Counted from the first letter of the stretch, positions 49,665 to 60,093 are shown. The stretch: DNA of 64,000 nt from Thalassomonas actiniarum (GCF_000948975.2 NZ_CP059735.1:1054001-1118000), one strand, 5' to 3'. Program-made: numbers and translations. The notes: a model not told the origin generated them from the letters alone.

Positions 49665-51935
49665 GTGCCGAGCAATAATCCCGAGGTCTTTATATCCTGG
49701 TTAAAACCTTATATGCAGCAGGCGTTTTCCGCCGGGCAACGACGCTTAGTGGTTTTGGCGGGTGAGATCGATTGGGCGTTTTCTCTGTTAAAGAGCCTGC
49801 CTGTTTCCCCTGTTGAAAAACCGGAAAAAACGCTTGAGGAAAAACAGCTGCCAGCCAAGGCTGACTGGCTTATTTACAGTGATCATCCGGATGGGCTGTC
49901 ATCGTCAGTTCATCAAGGCGCAGCGAACATCTTATCCGTCGACCGTAAAAATTACCGCCACCATTTAGGTACGGAAAACACTTATTTGCTGTTTGATGGC
50001 GGTGAAAGTGATGACGATTTTAATATTGATGCGCTGGCTGCCTTATCCGGTACCCTGGTCGCCGGTGGGCTATTATTCCTTTTATGGCCGCAGGAGAAGG
50101 GGATTTTTTCAGCGGCAAAAAGTGTCTTTTTGCAAAGATTTTTCCGGGAATTGTTTGCTGATGATTTGGCCTGTATCCTTGAACAGGGAAAAGCACTACC
50201 GCGAATTGCAGAGCTTGATGGTGAGCGTCGGCTACAAGGGAACTTGCCTTTAGGCTGTAAAACACCGGAGCAGGTGACCGCAGTACAAAACATTATTAAG
50301 GTGGTTAAGGGACACAGGAACCGGCCTTTGGTCCTAACTGCCGATCGGGGCAGGGGAAAATCGTCGGCACTGGCAATTGCCGCTGCCGAGTTGTTAGTTA
50401 ATGCCGGTAACGGCGCCGAGAAAATGCACATAGGGATCACCGCCCCGCATTTACAGGCCTGTGATATTTTTTTTCAACAGCTAAAAGTCTCCTTGCCGGA
50501 AGCGGAATTTTTCCGGGGACGCTGCATACATCCTCATGGAGAAATTGAATTTTTGCCAGTGGATGTGCTGGTGCGCCATCAAGCCAAACTGGGATTGTTG
50601 CTGGTGGATGAAGCTGCGGCGATCCCGGTCTATTTGCTGCAAAAATTGCTTGCTTCATACCACCGTATGGTTTTTTCAACCACAGTGCATGGCTATGAAG
50701 GAGCAGGACGGGGTTTTACCCTCAAGTTCCGAAAAACCTTAAAACAGCAAACTCCCGGGTATCGGGCTTTTCATATACGTCAGCCTATCCGCTGGGCCGA
50801 GGATGATCCCCTTGAAGCCTTTATTTTCAAGGCTTGTTTATTAAAAGCGGCCTTAGCGGATACCGACAAGGGTACCCTGCCGTCCCCGGAAAACTTGCTT
50901 ACACAGCAAGGGGCCGACAAGGCAGAATTTCTCCCGTTAACACCTGAAGACTTATTGGCTGATGAAACCCTGCTGGAGCAGGTCTTTGCCGTATTGGTGA
51001 CGGCACATTATCAAACCAAACCCGGCGATTTGAAAATGTTACTGGATAATGCCCGGCTGCGGATTTTCTGCCTGAAATGCCGGGGGCAGGTGATTGCCGT
51101 GTCCTTATTGATGCTCGAAGGTAAGGCCGGGCAGGAAGAAATCGAGGCGGTGAAAAACTCACAACGCAGGTTAAGGGATCAATTTATTCCGCAATCGCTA
51201 TTAAGTCATAATGGTATCGATAACGCCTTTGATTACAGTTATTTAAGAGTTATGCGTATTGCCGTGCACCCCATGTGCCAGCAACAGGGGTTAGGCAGCT
51301 ATTTTCTTGGCTGTCTGGAGCAATATGGCCAAACACAAGAGATAGATTTTATCGGCTCCAGTTTTGGTGCCAATACCCGGTTATTGTCATTCTGGCTTGA
51401 GGGGGGGTATCAGCTGGCGAGGATGGGCTTTACCCCGGATGCCGCCAGCGGGGAACATTCCGCTCTGGTAGTTAAAGCACTTAACCGTGACAGCAGAGTA
51501 TTGCAGCAGGAGGTTCACCATCAGTTTTACCGCAGTTTTGATCATTTGCTGCTCGATGAATACCAGCACTTGCCGGTGAGCTTGATTGCCCTGATCTTGC
51601 AGCACTGTCCTGAGAGCTTTTTGCCTGAACTCAGCGATTTTGACCGGCGCACGGTAGCGGCTTTTGCCGCGAAACAAAGGTTATACAGCAGCTGTGTTTA
51701 CAGCCTGCATTTATGGCTCAGGTCTGTTCTTGCAAAAAAAGATGCCAAAACCGCTGCAAAAAAAGCAGTAAACACAGGCCAGGCACTTGACCCGTTGATC
51801 AGCCGTATTTTGTGCAAACACAGTATCAGCCAGGTGTGCCGTCAGTATGGTTTTACCGGGAAAAAAGCATTAAACCAGCACTTGGTTACCCAGGTACAGC
51901 AGGTGCTCAGTAAAAAAGGCTTATCAGGAGATTAA
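49665..51935 (+). CDS. tmcA: tRNA(Met) cytidine acetyltransferase
   Basis: The 756-residue protein shows the TmcA order: an N-terminal DUF1726-like region (1-190), an RNA-helicase-like ATPase with Walker A (TADRGRGKSSALA near 222-234) and LLVDEAAAIP, a GNAT domain (IAVHPMCQQQGLGSYFL near 545, then IDFIGSSFGANTRLLSFW), and a C-terminal tRNA-binding tail. It acetylates C34 of elongator tRNA-Met. The start is a GTG at 49665. It is divergent from nap. Confidence 0.95.
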   Translation: MPSNNPEVFISWLKPYMQQAFSAGQRRLVVLAGEIDWAFSLLKSLPVSPVEKPEKTLEEKQLPAKADWLIYSDHPDGLSSSVHQGAANILSVDRKNYRHHLGTENTYLLFDGGESDDDFNIDALAALSGTLVAGGLLFLLWPQEKGIFSAAKSVFLQRFFRELFADDLACILEQGKALPRIAELDGERRLQGNLPLGCKTPEQVTAVQNIIKVVKGHRNRPLVLTADRGRGKSSALAIAAAELLVNAGNGAEKMHIGITAPHLQACDIFFQQLKVSLPEAEFFRGRCIHPHGEIEFLPVDVLVRHQAKLGLLLVDEAAAIPVYLLQKLLASYHRMVFSTTVHGYEGAGRGFTLKFRKTLKQQTPGYRAFHIRQPIRWAEDDPLEAFIFKACLLKAALADTDKGTLPSPENLLTQQGADKAEFLPLTPEDLLADETLLEQVFAVLVTAHYQTKPGDLKMLLDNARLRIFCLKCRGQVIAVSLLMLEGKAGQEEIEAVKNSQRRLRDQFIPQSLLSHNGIDNAFDYSYLRVMRIAVHPMCQQQGLGSYFLGCLEQYGQTQEIDFIGSSFGANTRLLSFWLEGGYQLARMGFTPDAASGEHSALVVKALNRDSRVLQQEVHHQFYRSFDHLLLDEYQHLPVSLIALILQHCPESFLPELSDFDRRTVAAFAAKQRLYSSCVYSLHLWLRSVLAKKDAKTAAKKAVNTGQALDPLISRILCKHSISQVCRQYGFTGKKALNQHLVTQVQQVLSKKGLSGD

Positions 51936-51950
51936 GGATGTTAGCTTTCG

Positions 51951-52208
51951 TTACTCTTGATAGTTGGTATTTTCTATCAGCCACAGCCAGTATTTGTGCA
52001 TGCAAAAGTAATCACAGCGTTTATCGGGGGCCTGAATGATATCTTCATGCTTCATCAAGCGGCTGACGTAATAGAGGATCACTTTTGCCAGCGAACGGCT
52101 GGGGTAGTCGCTATAGGTGGATGTCAGTACCTTTAACCAATCCTCCAGCCGGGTAAATTCAGCTGACATCCGGGGGGATTGAGCCGGTTTGTGGTTGCGC
52201 TTGTCCAT
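51951..52208 (-). CDS. Small hypothetical protein, downstream gene of Fur-box pair
   Basis: The 85-residue basic protein contains a Cys-x3-Cys pair (CDYFC) near residue 65 and aromatic residues (YWLWLIE) at the end. It is 12 nt downstream of the next small gene and presumably co-transcribed. No family was recognised. Confidence 0.6.
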   Translation of the reverse strand: MDKRNHKPAQSPRMSAEFTRLEDWLKVLTSTYSDYPSRSLAKVILYYVSRLMKHEDIIQAPDKRCDYFCMHKYWLWLIENTNYQE

Positions 52209-52220
52209 ATATTTTTCCTT

Positions 52221-52409
52221 TTATCCGTCGGTTTCCATTAAGCTGCAGTTGAGTAGAGATTGCCAGAGAACTTTTTTGGCATTTTTATCCAGGCATTTAC
52301 ATTCATCGCAGTGCAAAACCCCGCTGATTATTAACCGGGCAAGCAGGCAGCCGGATAATTCCACCTGTGCTTTTTCCGGGATAAATTCGTTGTATGCGAG
52401 TGATTCCAT
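52221..52409 (-). CDS. Small Cys-containing protein preceded by a Fur-like box
   Basis: The protein has 62 residues from the ATG at 52409, which follows GGAGGAAAAG. It has HCDECKC near residues 33-39 and another Cys before and after, suggesting metal or iron-sulfur binding. A Fur-like palindrome lies 68 bases upstream. No family was recognised; an iron-homeostasis role is inferred from the box and cysteines. Confidence 0.6.
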   Translation of the reverse strand: MESLAYNEFIPEKAQVELSGCLLARLIISGVLHCDECKCLDKNAKKVLWQSLLNCSLMETDG

Positions 52410-52476
52410 GATTACTTTTCCTCCGGGCCAATATGCTGATGTTATAAAAATAGAATATTGCACGCCTAAATGCAAA

Positions 52477-52491
52477 TGATAATTGTTATCA
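52477..52491. promoter_or_regulatory. Fur-like box
   Basis: TGATAAT-T-GTTATCA matches the 7-1-7 Fur consensus TGATAAT-N-ATTATCA with one mismatch. It lies between the small Cys-protein gene (minus) and the ABC exporter (plus), so it could control either or both. Confidence 0.6.
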
Positions 52492-52579
52492 ATTGATGTT
52501 TTTATGAAAAAAACCTGATAAAAAACAAGGTGAGCAGACTAGTATTTAAAGCATGGCAACTTGATGGGTAAGTAAAGTT

Positions 52580-53461
52580 ATGCAGGTGGTGATCAGTGTC
52601 GAGCAGCTGACAAAAAGCTACGGTGAAGTGCTGGCCGTCGACAATATCAGTTTTGCAATCAGGCGTGGGCACTGCTTTGGTTTGCTTGGTCCCAACGGCG
52701 CCGGGAAGACCACTACCATAGAAATCATGGAAGGTATTATCTCTCCTACCCGGGGGCAGGTGAACTACCAGGGGCTGCTTAACGGCCGTGATATCAGTCA
52801 CCAAATCGGCATCCAGTTTCAGCATACCGCCTTACAGGATTATTTAACGGTAAAGGAGACCCTGGAACTATTTGCCGCTTTTTACCGCCAGACCCTGGCA
52901 CAGGAGCATTTAATCGAACTGTGTGATCTGAAAGAATTTCTTCACCGGGATAACCGCTCCCTCTCCGGCGGGCAAAGGCAGCGGCTGTTGTTGGCGCTGG
53001 CGCTGATCAATGATCCCAGCATTGTTTTTCTGGATGAACCGACCACAGGGCTGGATCCTCAGGCGCGGCGAAATTTCTGGCAACTGCTGAAAAATATCAA
53101 AGGTGAAAATAAAACCCTGGTGCTGACCACGCATTATATGGATGAAGCCGAGCAGCTTTGCGATGAAATTGTGGTGATGGATCACGGACGCATCATAGAA
53201 AGCGGAACCCCGCAGCATTTGCTTGGCAAACACTTCGATGAAATTTTTATTTATTTGCCGCAACAGCAGGTCAGCTCCGCTTTGATTGAACAGCATCACT
53301 GGCGGCTGCTTGGCGACAGGGTGGAAATTACCAGCAAAAATGTTGAGCAGACACTAGCCTTGTTAATAGCAAGCCGGGTTTCGCTGGAAGGTTTACATGT
53401 TAAGTCGGCGAATTTAGATGATTTGTTTTTAAAGCTAACCGGGCATTCCCTGAGGGTTTGA
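52580..53461 (+). CDS. ABC-2-type exporter ATP-binding protein
   Basis: The 293-residue protein has Walker A (GPNGAGKTT near 38-46), the Q-loop (GIQFQHTALQDYL), the signature (LSGGQRQRLLLALAL), Walker B (IVFLDEPTTGLDP) and the C-terminal extension common in DrrA/CcmA-like exporters. It is paired with the permease 19 nt downstream. The substrate is unknown; candidates are lipids, polysaccharide or a small toxic molecule. Confidence 0.93.
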   Translation: MQVVISVEQLTKSYGEVLAVDNISFAIRRGHCFGLLGPNGAGKTTTIEIMEGIISPTRGQVNYQGLLNGRDISHQIGIQFQHTALQDYLTVKETLELFAAFYRQTLAQEHLIELCDLKEFLHRDNRSLSGGQRQRLLLALALINDPSIVFLDEPTTGLDPQARRNFWQLLKNIKGENKTLVLTTHYMDEAEQLCDEIVVMDHGRIIESGTPQHLLGKHFDEIFIYLPQQQVSSALIEQHHWRLLGDRVEITSKNVEQTLALLIASRVSLEGLHVKSANLDDLFLKLTGHSLRV

Positions 53462-53480
53462 TATCCGGCTGAGGTAATCA

Positions 53481-54485
53481 ATGGATATTCAAAGGTTTTA
53501 TGCGGTTTTTAAGGCACGCAACATAGAGTTTTTCCGTGATAAGTCTTCTTTGAGCTGGAACCTGATCTTTCCGATATTGCTGCTGGTGGGCTTGTCCTTT
53601 ATTTTCTCCGGAGAGGGACGGGCGGTCTATAAGGTGGGGGTGATGAACCTGGCGCAAGAACAATCGCCCTTTCTTGAGACCCGTTATATCGACTTTGTTA
53701 ATTATCACCAGCTCGAAAGGGCGAAGCATAAGTTATCCCAGCATCATATTGATCTGCTCATCGACTTTGCCGGGAAAAACTATTGGGTCAACGAGCAGTC
53801 GCCGAAAAGTTATTTGGCGGAGAAAATCTTTCTTTCCTCGCAAAAACACTTTTCCCGGGGGCAGGCGAGCGGCAAACAAATACGTTATGTTGACTGGGTA
53901 TTGCCGGGGATCCTGGGCATGAACATGATGTTCAGTTGTTTATTCGGCGTGGGTTATGTGATCGTACGTTACCGGAAAAACCTGGTGTTAAAGCGCCTTA
54001 AAGCGACACCGCTCTCGGCCTTTGAGTTTGTCTGCGCCCAGCTGTTATCCCGGCTGTTTATCGTGATGCTGATGTCTGTGGCGATTTATGCCGGCTGTAA
54101 TGTCTTTTTTGATTTTTACATGTCGGGCAGTTATTTTGATCTTTTGCTGATAGGCATTTTAGGGGGCTTTAGCCTGATCACTCTGGCGCTGCTGATGTCC
54201 AGCCGCAGCAAAAGTGAAGAGCTGGTGGGCGGTTTGCTGAATATGACCTCCTGGCCGATGATGTTATTATCCGGTGTCTGGTTCAGCCTGGAGGGGGCGC
54301 CGGAGTTCCTGAAACGTTTTGCCGACTTTTTACCTTTGACCCATCTGGTCAAGGGGGCAAGGGAGGTGATCACCGAGGGCGCCTCGCTGGCGCAGATCAG
54401 TGATCATTTACTGGCGCTGGCGCTGATGAGCGCCATTTTCCTATCCCTGGGGGCCTGGCTGTTTAGCTGGAATGGCGAGGGGTAG
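53481..54485 (+). CDS. ABC-2-type exporter permease
   Basis: The 334-residue protein has the ABC-2 layout: one N-terminal helix (about 25-42), a large extracytoplasmic loop, then five helices between 145 and 330. It includes the WVLPGILGMNMMFSCLFG and SWPMMLLSGVWFSLEGAPEFL motifs of this family. It forms a transporter with the ATPase upstream. Confidence 0.9.
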   Translation: MDIQRFYAVFKARNIEFFRDKSSLSWNLIFPILLLVGLSFIFSGEGRAVYKVGVMNLAQEQSPFLETRYIDFVNYHQLERAKHKLSQHHIDLLIDFAGKNYWVNEQSPKSYLAEKIFLSSQKHFSRGQASGKQIRYVDWVLPGILGMNMMFSCLFGVGYVIVRYRKNLVLKRLKATPLSAFEFVCAQLLSRLFIVMLMSVAIYAGCNVFFDFYMSGSYFDLLLIGILGGFSLITLALLMSSRSKSEELVGGLLNMTSWPMMLLSGVWFSLEGAPEFLKRFADFLPLTHLVKGAREVITEGASLAQISDHLLALALMSAIFLSLGAWLFSWNGEG

Positions 54486-54497
54486 GGTGAGCTGCCT

Positions 54498-55286
54498 TTA
54501 TTGCCAGCCTTGAATAACCGACTCCACCAAGCGGGCGGTTTCTTGCGGCCGCTCCAGCGGAAACATATGTCCCGCTTTGCTGATGCGTTTGATTTGGATG
54601 TTATTGGTGCGGGCAAAACGTTTAAAGACAAAATGCGGATAAAGGTCGCTTTTTTCCCCGTAAATCAGGGCTGCCGGTACGGTTAATTTGTTTTTATAGC
54701 GCGACAAATTGGTGGGCAGGCTGCGAAAAATACCCGCCTCGATTTCCGGGGAAAAGTTCAATTCCAGCCGCTGGTTACGCTCACTCACACAGTGTCTGGC
54801 ATAATCTTCCAGGCAGCGCTTGTCAAAATGCCTGAATAATTTGCGGTTGGCAAACTGGCCGGCCATATTGCTGCCCAGCGGCCAGTTGTTCCTACGTATT
54901 TCTGCCTTGCCTGCCGGGGTGATTTTATCGATAAAGCGGGTATTTTTCAGCAGTCCCATCAGGCTTGCCAGCGGGCCGGTCAGTACCGGGGGATCTAACA
55001 TGATCAAACCTTTGAACAACTGCGGTTGCTGACAGGCAGCCATATATGAGAGCACGCCGCCAAAAGAATGGCCGAGGCAAATCACCGGTTGTTGCTGGGC
55101 GCGGATATAGTCGAGTAATTCATCCACCAGGTTTTTCCAGTTGTTATCCAGCGGATATTTGGGATTGTGTCCGTATTGCGGGTTTGCCACTAACTGGTGG
55201 TCACTGGAAAAGTAATCGAAAAAAGTTTGGTAGCTGGCGGCGGGAAAGCCGTTGGCGTGGACAAAATTGATAATGGTTGTGCTCAT
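54498..55286 (-). CDS. Alpha/beta hydrolase
   Basis: The 262-residue protein has HANGFPAASYQTF with the oxyanion region, the nucleophile elbow GHSFGG near residue 74, a likely acid in ALIYGEKSDLYP and the catalytic His in KAGHMFPLERP. This is a general serine hydrolase fold; the substrate is unknown. It is convergent with the ABC permease gene, 12 nt apart. Confidence 0.9.
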   Translation of the reverse strand: MSTTIINFVHANGFPAASYQTFFDYFSSDHQLVANPQYGHNPKYPLDNNWKNLVDELLDYIRAQQQPVICLGHSFGGVLSYMAACQQPQLFKGLIMLDPPVLTGPLASLMGLLKNTRFIDKITPAGKAEIRRNNWPLGSNMAGQFANRKLFRHFDKRCLEDYARHCVSERNQRLELNFSPEIEAGIFRSLPTNLSRYKNKLTVPAALIYGEKSDLYPHFVFKRFARTNNIQIKRISKAGHMFPLERPQETARLVESVIQGWQ

Positions 55287-55543
55287 AAACAGATCTTTAT
55301 TTTTTGCTAAAAGGCTTTCGCTAAAGGTAATGTCCGGCCGTTAATCACCGGCGCCGGAGATAATTAACCGCGGTCAAAGTATAGGCCAGGTTTTGGCGGC
55401 TAAAAAGTCCTGGCGGCGTGCTGCTTTTTTTCAGCATCTGCGCCAGGATTTGAAACAGTGTCACTGTGATGTTTTACCCGGCAATAATTCAAACATATGT
55501 TTGATTTATTATGAACCGCATCCGGGATAAATGAAAGGGGGAT

Positions 55544-56059
55544 TTACCGACTTTTCCCTGCAAAGTTTCTAATTAATCCCGCAAGTTGCTCTATTTTTAT
55601 GTTGGATAACTGGCGGTAATCAAAATAGGGGCTGACGATGAGTTTTTTGCTCTCGTTGATGGCAAAATCCCGGGACAGCCAGTAGCAGTGCTCGGCGATA
55701 CCGGTTTTAGCGGCATAAGTGCGTCCCATGATTATGCTGATATGCTCGCTATCTTTGCCGTTACTATTGCAATTAAAGTCAGGCGGGGAAAACAGCAGCG
55801 CCTGCTGGCTATGTGCCTGCAATAACTCTTCATCGCGAAATTGTTGCCAGCTGCCGGCACAGCCCGGATGTAATTGCTGCCACAACTTGGCATAGACATT
55901 AAAGATTTTTCGCCAATGGTTACCGGTTAAATCGGCGATGGTTTTGATCTCCCCCGGTTTCATCGCCGTAAGCGAGCTTAGCTCCTGGTATTGGGGCAGC
56001 GGGGGAATGTTTTCGATATAAACCTTAAGTACTGCATTGGCTGTGCCTAAACCTGTCAT
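55544..56059 (-). CDS. Hypothetical protein, unknown family
   Basis: The 171-residue soluble protein has PPLPQYQELSSLTAMKPGEIK near the start and TYAAKTGIAEHCYWLSRDFAIN in the second half. That suggests a conserved gammaproteobacterial family without known function. No signal peptide and no catalytic motif that I recognise. Monocistronic. Confidence 0.7.
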   Translation of the reverse strand: MTGLGTANAVLKVYIENIPPLPQYQELSSLTAMKPGEIKTIADLTGNHWRKIFNVYAKLWQQLHPGCAGSWQQFRDEELLQAHSQQALLFSPPDFNCNSNGKDSEHISIIMGRTYAAKTGIAEHCYWLSRDFAINESKKLIVSPYFDYRQLSNIKIEQLAGLIRNFAGKSR

Positions 56060-56246
56060 AAGGGGAGGTTACCTGTTTGTTTATCTTGGTGAGGGTTGCT
56101 TACTTTATGGTGAAAATAAAGCCGTTGCAGCTATTATAAAGATTTTATCGCGTGCTTAGCCAGTATTTGGGGGAATGGGGCTCATGGTGGAGCAAAAACA
56201 GGGGAGCAAAAACAGGCTTTTACTTCCCCCGGGCTCTTATTGAAAA

Positions 56247-56558
56247 TTAAAGCTGAACCTGACTGATTTGTATTTCCGGTTGGGTATTGGTGTAGTTGGG
56301 GATGTCGCTGAGGATATCTTCCGCATGTGGGGCAAAGGCTTGCTGATACTCGGCCAGAGAGTCAAAATATAAGTGGCCCATCGCGATATAGGGGGCAGCC
56401 GCCTCGGGCTTCGCTCCACACAGGCCTGACTCTACTGCGACTTTTTTACAGGCATTGCCGAGTTTGTCCTGAACCATAGGCATATGGCTGTTGCAGTAAT
56501 AGTCGAGATTAAATTTTGCCTGCTCGCTGTTGGGGTAGAGTACGCTGACTTTGATCAT
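56247..56558 (-). CDS. EthD-family protein
   Basis: The 103-residue protein is an EthD-type ferredoxin-like alpha+beta barrel (MIKVSVLYPN, FNLDYYCNSHMPMV, MGHLYFDSLAEYQQAFAPHAEDILSDIPNYTN). Members are dimeric, and their precise roles are mostly undefined. The ATG follows AAGGAAGT. Confidence 0.9.
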   Translation of the reverse strand: MIKVSVLYPNSEQAKFNLDYYCNSHMPMVQDKLGNACKKVAVESGLCGAKPEAAAPYIAMGHLYFDSLAEYQQAFAPHAEDILSDIPNYTNTQPEIQISQVQL

Positions 56559-56797
56559 CTTACTTCCTTATTATGTTTTGGTCCTGCTGGTATTTTGCCT
56601 ATGCCCCGGACTCCAGGCCCCGGCATAGTCAACTCGCGTTTAGGCTATACTCTTCGGGGAGAAAAGCCAAATATTTTTCTTTGTCTGCTTTTTTAATAAT
56701 TCCTTAAGCTTTATCCCGGATAATAGAGAAATGACGGTCAAAAGGGACTCGTTTTAGCTAACCCCCTCACGATATTTTAAATGATGGAAGGTTTATC

Positions 56798-57514
56798 ATG
56801 ACAGAGCAGTATCAGCCCATTCGGGTATGGAGCCGGAAAATCAGGTTTTTTCACTGGCTCAACTTGTTGTGTATTCTCTTGTTAACGGTGATCGGCTTGA
56901 TGTTGCTTAACGGCAAACTGCTGGGACTCTCGGTTGACGGCAAGATCCTGCTGAAAACTTTTCATGTGATCACAGGTTATGTGTTTGCTTTAAATTTAGT
57001 GCTCAGGATAGTGCTGGGCTTTTTAGGTAAAGGATATGAACGCTGGGGCCAGACCTTACCTTTTAACCAAGGCTATCGCCAGGAACTATCGGCTTTCAGG
57101 AAAAAACAACATCTTGCTTATAAAGGTCATAATCCGTTAGGTAAGTTAATGGTGGCGGCACTGCTGTTTTTTATGAGTGTGCAAATGATCACCGGCTTAG
57201 TGCTGGCGGGGACTGATATTTATTATCCGCCCTTTGGTTCCTATGTTGCCGCTTATATTGCCGAAGACAGCAATAAACTGGATGAGATTAAGCCTTACTC
57301 AAAAGTCAATATTAATGAGCTGGCATACCAGGAGATGCGCTCGCTGAGAAAACCTGTTATCACCGTCCATATTTATTCCTTTTATACCCTAATGGTGCTG
57401 ATCATTTTTCATATTCTGGGGGTGGTTATTGCCGAGCGAAGAGAGAAAACCGCTCTGGTTTCTGCAATGATCAATGGTTATAAATATCTGCCCGGCGACA
57501 AGCAAGACAAATAA
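56798..57514 (+). CDS. Cytochrome b (Ni/Fe-hydrogenase b-type/cytochrome b561 family)
   Basis: The 238-residue protein has four membrane helices (about 18-40, 54-75, 115-138 and 190-212) with heme-ligand histidines in RFFHWLNLL, TFHVITGY and VHIYSFYTLMVLIIFHILG. It opens with the typical RVWSRKIRFFHW. It would carry electrons between quinone and a redox partner; no partner gene is adjacent. Confidence 0.88.
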   Translation: MTEQYQPIRVWSRKIRFFHWLNLLCILLLTVIGLMLLNGKLLGLSVDGKILLKTFHVITGYVFALNLVLRIVLGFLGKGYERWGQTLPFNQGYRQELSAFRKKQHLAYKGHNPLGKLMVAALLFFMSVQMITGLVLAGTDIYYPPFGSYVAAYIAEDSNKLDEIKPYSKVNINELAYQEMRSLRKPVITVHIYSFYTLMVLIIFHILGVVIAERREKTALVSAMINGYKYLPGDKQDK

Positions 57515-57597
57515 GTACTTGTTCGAGCGTGTTTTGTTGTGGTGTGGATGGATAACTCCTGCCTGTGTTAACTTGGCGGCAGTGAAAATCAGGCAAT

Positions 57598-57623
57598 AAA
57601 AAACCCGGTAGCTACCGGGTTTT
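57598..57623. terminator. Bidirectional terminator
   Basis: The palindrome AAAACCCGGTA-GC-TACCGGGTTTT has T-runs on both strands, between the cytochrome gene and the convergent DUF3545 gene. Confidence 0.92.
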
Positions 57624-57642
57624 TAAGTCAGGTTATTTGAGG

Positions 57643-57813
57643 TTAAAATTCATCTAACATGTATTCTAGTGAGTCCTCATATATCCTTAACTCTTTTTCT
57701 AAACGATATTTATCTCTAAGTGTTTCGATTTCGCGCCACTTACGTTTTTTACCACTCGATTTGGTCTTAGGTTGTATATCTAATGAGTCCAAGACACTGT
57801 TACGTTTATCCAT
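57643..57813 (-). CDS. DUF3545-family small protein
   Basis: The protein has 56 residues from the ATG at 57813, preceded by the strong GGAGGAGC site. It is basic in the middle (SSGKKRKWREIETLRDKYRLEKELR), which is the core of the DUF3545 family found in Alteromonadales and Vibrionales. The function is unknown. Longer starts were rejected because they include the ribosome-binding site. Confidence 0.8.
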   Translation of the reverse strand: MDKRNSVLDSLDIQPKTKSSGKKRKWREIETLRDKYRLEKELRIYEDSLEYMLDEF

Positions 57814-57972
57814 GAAAAGCTCCTCCTTCCAACAACTGCACCTTTTTAATATCACATCCGGATCGATATTAAAAATATTTTTTCAACAATTTCTGCTGAA
57901 AAAATGACTTTTTTAGCGGTGCAGATGCCGTAAACGCTTATCTGCCTTGGGCTTAGACCAAATTGAAAAAAA

Positions 57973-58926
57973 TTAAAGCAATTCGGCTAATTGTTGTTCA
58001 AGTTTATCCTGGTCAATGGCGAAGTTGCGGATCCCTTCGGATAATTTTTCTGTGGCCATGGCATCCTGGTTCATCATCCAGCGGAACTGGTTTTCGGTTA
58101 ATGCCGGCTCTGCTGCGGCTTTTTGCTGTTCAGGGTTAAGCTGCTGAACCACGGTTTCGTTTGACTGGGCCAGTTCGTCCATTAATTGCGGGCTGATGGT
58201 TAAACGGTCACAACCGGCCAGGGCCAAAATTTCGCCGACATTACGGAAGCTGGCACCCATCACCACGGTGTTATAACCTTGGGCTTTATAGTAGTTATAG
58301 ATTTCTGTCACGGAAATCACGCCGGGATCTTCACTGGCGCTATAGTCGGTTTTACCTGTGCTGGCCTTGTACCAGTCAAGGATACGGCCAACAAAAGGTG
58401 AGATCAGGTAAGCGCCGGCTTCGGCACAGGCACGGGCCTGGGCAAAGCTGAACAGTAGGGTCAGATTACAGTTAATGCCTTCTTTTTCCAGCTGCTCGGC
58501 GGCTTTAATGCCTTCCCAGGTAGAAGCGGCTTTGATCAGGATGCGGTCATTGCTGATACCGGCTTCATTGTACATGGCCATCAGCTTTTTCGCTTTGGCT
58601 ATGGTGCCTTGGGTATCAAAAGATAAACGGGCATCAACTTCGGTAGAAATACGGCCCGGGACAATTTTTAAAATTTCCAGACCGATCAATACCGATAATT
58701 TGTCGGCGGCATCCATGACTTGCTGTTTGGCATCACTCGATTGCTCTTTGGCCCAGTTAACCGCCTGAGTCAATAACGCCTGATAAGCCGGCAATGAAGC
58801 GGCTTTTAACAGCAGTGACGGATTGGTGGTAGCGTCTTGTGGTTGAAATTTGGCGATTGCTTCAATATCGCCGGTATCGGCCACTACTGTGGTCATCTGT
58901 TTTAACTGGGAAAGCTGGTTGCTCAT
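57973..58926 (-). CDS. talB: Transaldolase
   Basis: The 317-residue protein matches class I transaldolase: [28 protein letters not shown] near the start, the Schiff-base Lys in [13 protein letters not shown] near 132, and [23 protein letters not shown]. It moves a three-carbon unit between sugar phosphates in the pentose phosphate pathway. Length is normal. Confidence 0.96.
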   Translation of the reverse strand: MSNQLSQLKQMTTVVADTGDIEAIAKFQPQDATTNPSLLLKAASLPAYQALLTQAVNWAKEQSSDAKQQVMDAADKLSVLIGLEILKIVPGRISTEVDARLSFDTQGTIAKAKKLMAMYNEAGISNDRILIKAASTWEGIKAAEQLEKEGINCNLTLLFSFAQARACAEAGAYLISPFVGRILDWYKASTGKTDYSASEDPGVISVTEIYNYYKAQGYNTVVMGASFRNVGEILALAGCDRLTISPQLMDELAQSNETVVQQLNPEQQKAAAEPALTENQFRWMMNQDAMATEKLSEGIRNFAIDQDKLEQQLAELL

Positions 58927-59232
58927 GACATCTACCTTAAATTGGATCTTTTTTTAAAACGAAAGTTTAACCTGTTTATATTGAAAGAATATTACAACAT
59001 ATAAGCCAAGTCCGAGTGAAATTGTGACAGTATTTTGTTCAAATTACTATATGAAGCGGCCGATATCTGGCAAAATTTCACGCTTTATTGTGTTAATTTA
59101 CTCATTAATAGCCGACTAATATATATAAAGTTGACACCTGTGACAACTTTTATCCCCGCCTCTGCTATTTTCTTGATTTTATGCTGTGGTATAGTGGGCA
59201 TAAATAACCCGATTAAAAACTAAATATAGCTT

Positions 59233-60006
59233 ATGTTACTTGTTGTCTCACCGGCCAAAAACCTGGATTTTGAATCCCCTTTACCGACAGATGTTTATAC
59301 CCAGCCATCTTTGCTGGAGTTTAGCCAGTCCCTGATTGATACCTGCGTTAAACTGACCCCGGCAGAAATTGCCTCGTTAATGAGTATCAGTGACAAGCTG
59401 GCAGGCTTAAATGCCGCCCGCTTTAGCGAGTGGCAGCAGCCTTTTACCCCGGACAATGCCCGTCCCGCGGTACTGGCTTTTAACGGCGATGTGTACGGCG
59501 GGTTGGATGCAAACTCTTTCAGCCAGGAAGATTTTGATTTTGCCCAGCAGCATATGCGTATCTTGTCCGGTTTATACGGCTTGTTAAAACCGCTGGACCT
59601 GATGCAGGCCTACCGCCTGGAAATGGGCACCAAACTGGAAAACAGTAAAGGTAAAAACCTCTATCAGTTTTGGGATAATATTATCACTGAGGCTTTGAAC
59701 CAGGCGCTGGCGGCGCAGGGGGATGATGTGTTGATCAACCTGGCTTCCAATGAATATTTTAAAGCGGTGAAAAAGAAAAACCTGGCGGCGAATGTGATCA
59801 CCCCGGCTTTTAAGGACTGGAAAAACGGACAATATAAGATGATCAGTTTTTACGCCAAAAAAGCCCGCGGCTTGATGGCGCGTTATATTATTCAAAACCG
59901 GTTAACGGATGTTGAGCAGCTTAAAGGTTTTGATCTGGGCGGCTATCAATACAGTGAAGAATTCAGCAAAGGCAATGACTGGGTTTTTACTCGAAAAGAA
60001 GCTTAG
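59233..60006 (+). CDS. yaaA: Peroxide stress protein YaaA
   Basis: The 257-residue protein has the YaaA/DUF328 signature [18 protein letters not shown] at the start, then [40 protein letters not shown] and [12 protein letters not shown]. YaaA lowers free iron and protects DNA during peroxide stress in E. coli. It is divergent from talB and followed by a strong terminator. Confidence 0.94.
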   Translation: MLLVVSPAKNLDFESPLPTDVYTQPSLLEFSQSLIDTCVKLTPAEIASLMSISDKLAGLNAARFSEWQQPFTPDNARPAVLAFNGDVYGGLDANSFSQEDFDFAQQHMRILSGLYGLLKPLDLMQAYRLEMGTKLENSKGKNLYQFWDNIITEALNQALAAQGDDVLINLASNEYFKAVKKKNLAANVITPAFKDWKNGQYKMISFYAKKARGLMARYIIQNRLTDVEQLKGFDLGGYQYSEEFSKGNDWVFTRKEA

Positions 60007-60093
60007 CTATTTTCCTATGGCTAGCCGGTTGTTACCTGGCTGAGCGGCCAGCCAACCGGAAAAACCGGGTAAATATTCTTTATTCGCAGAGCT

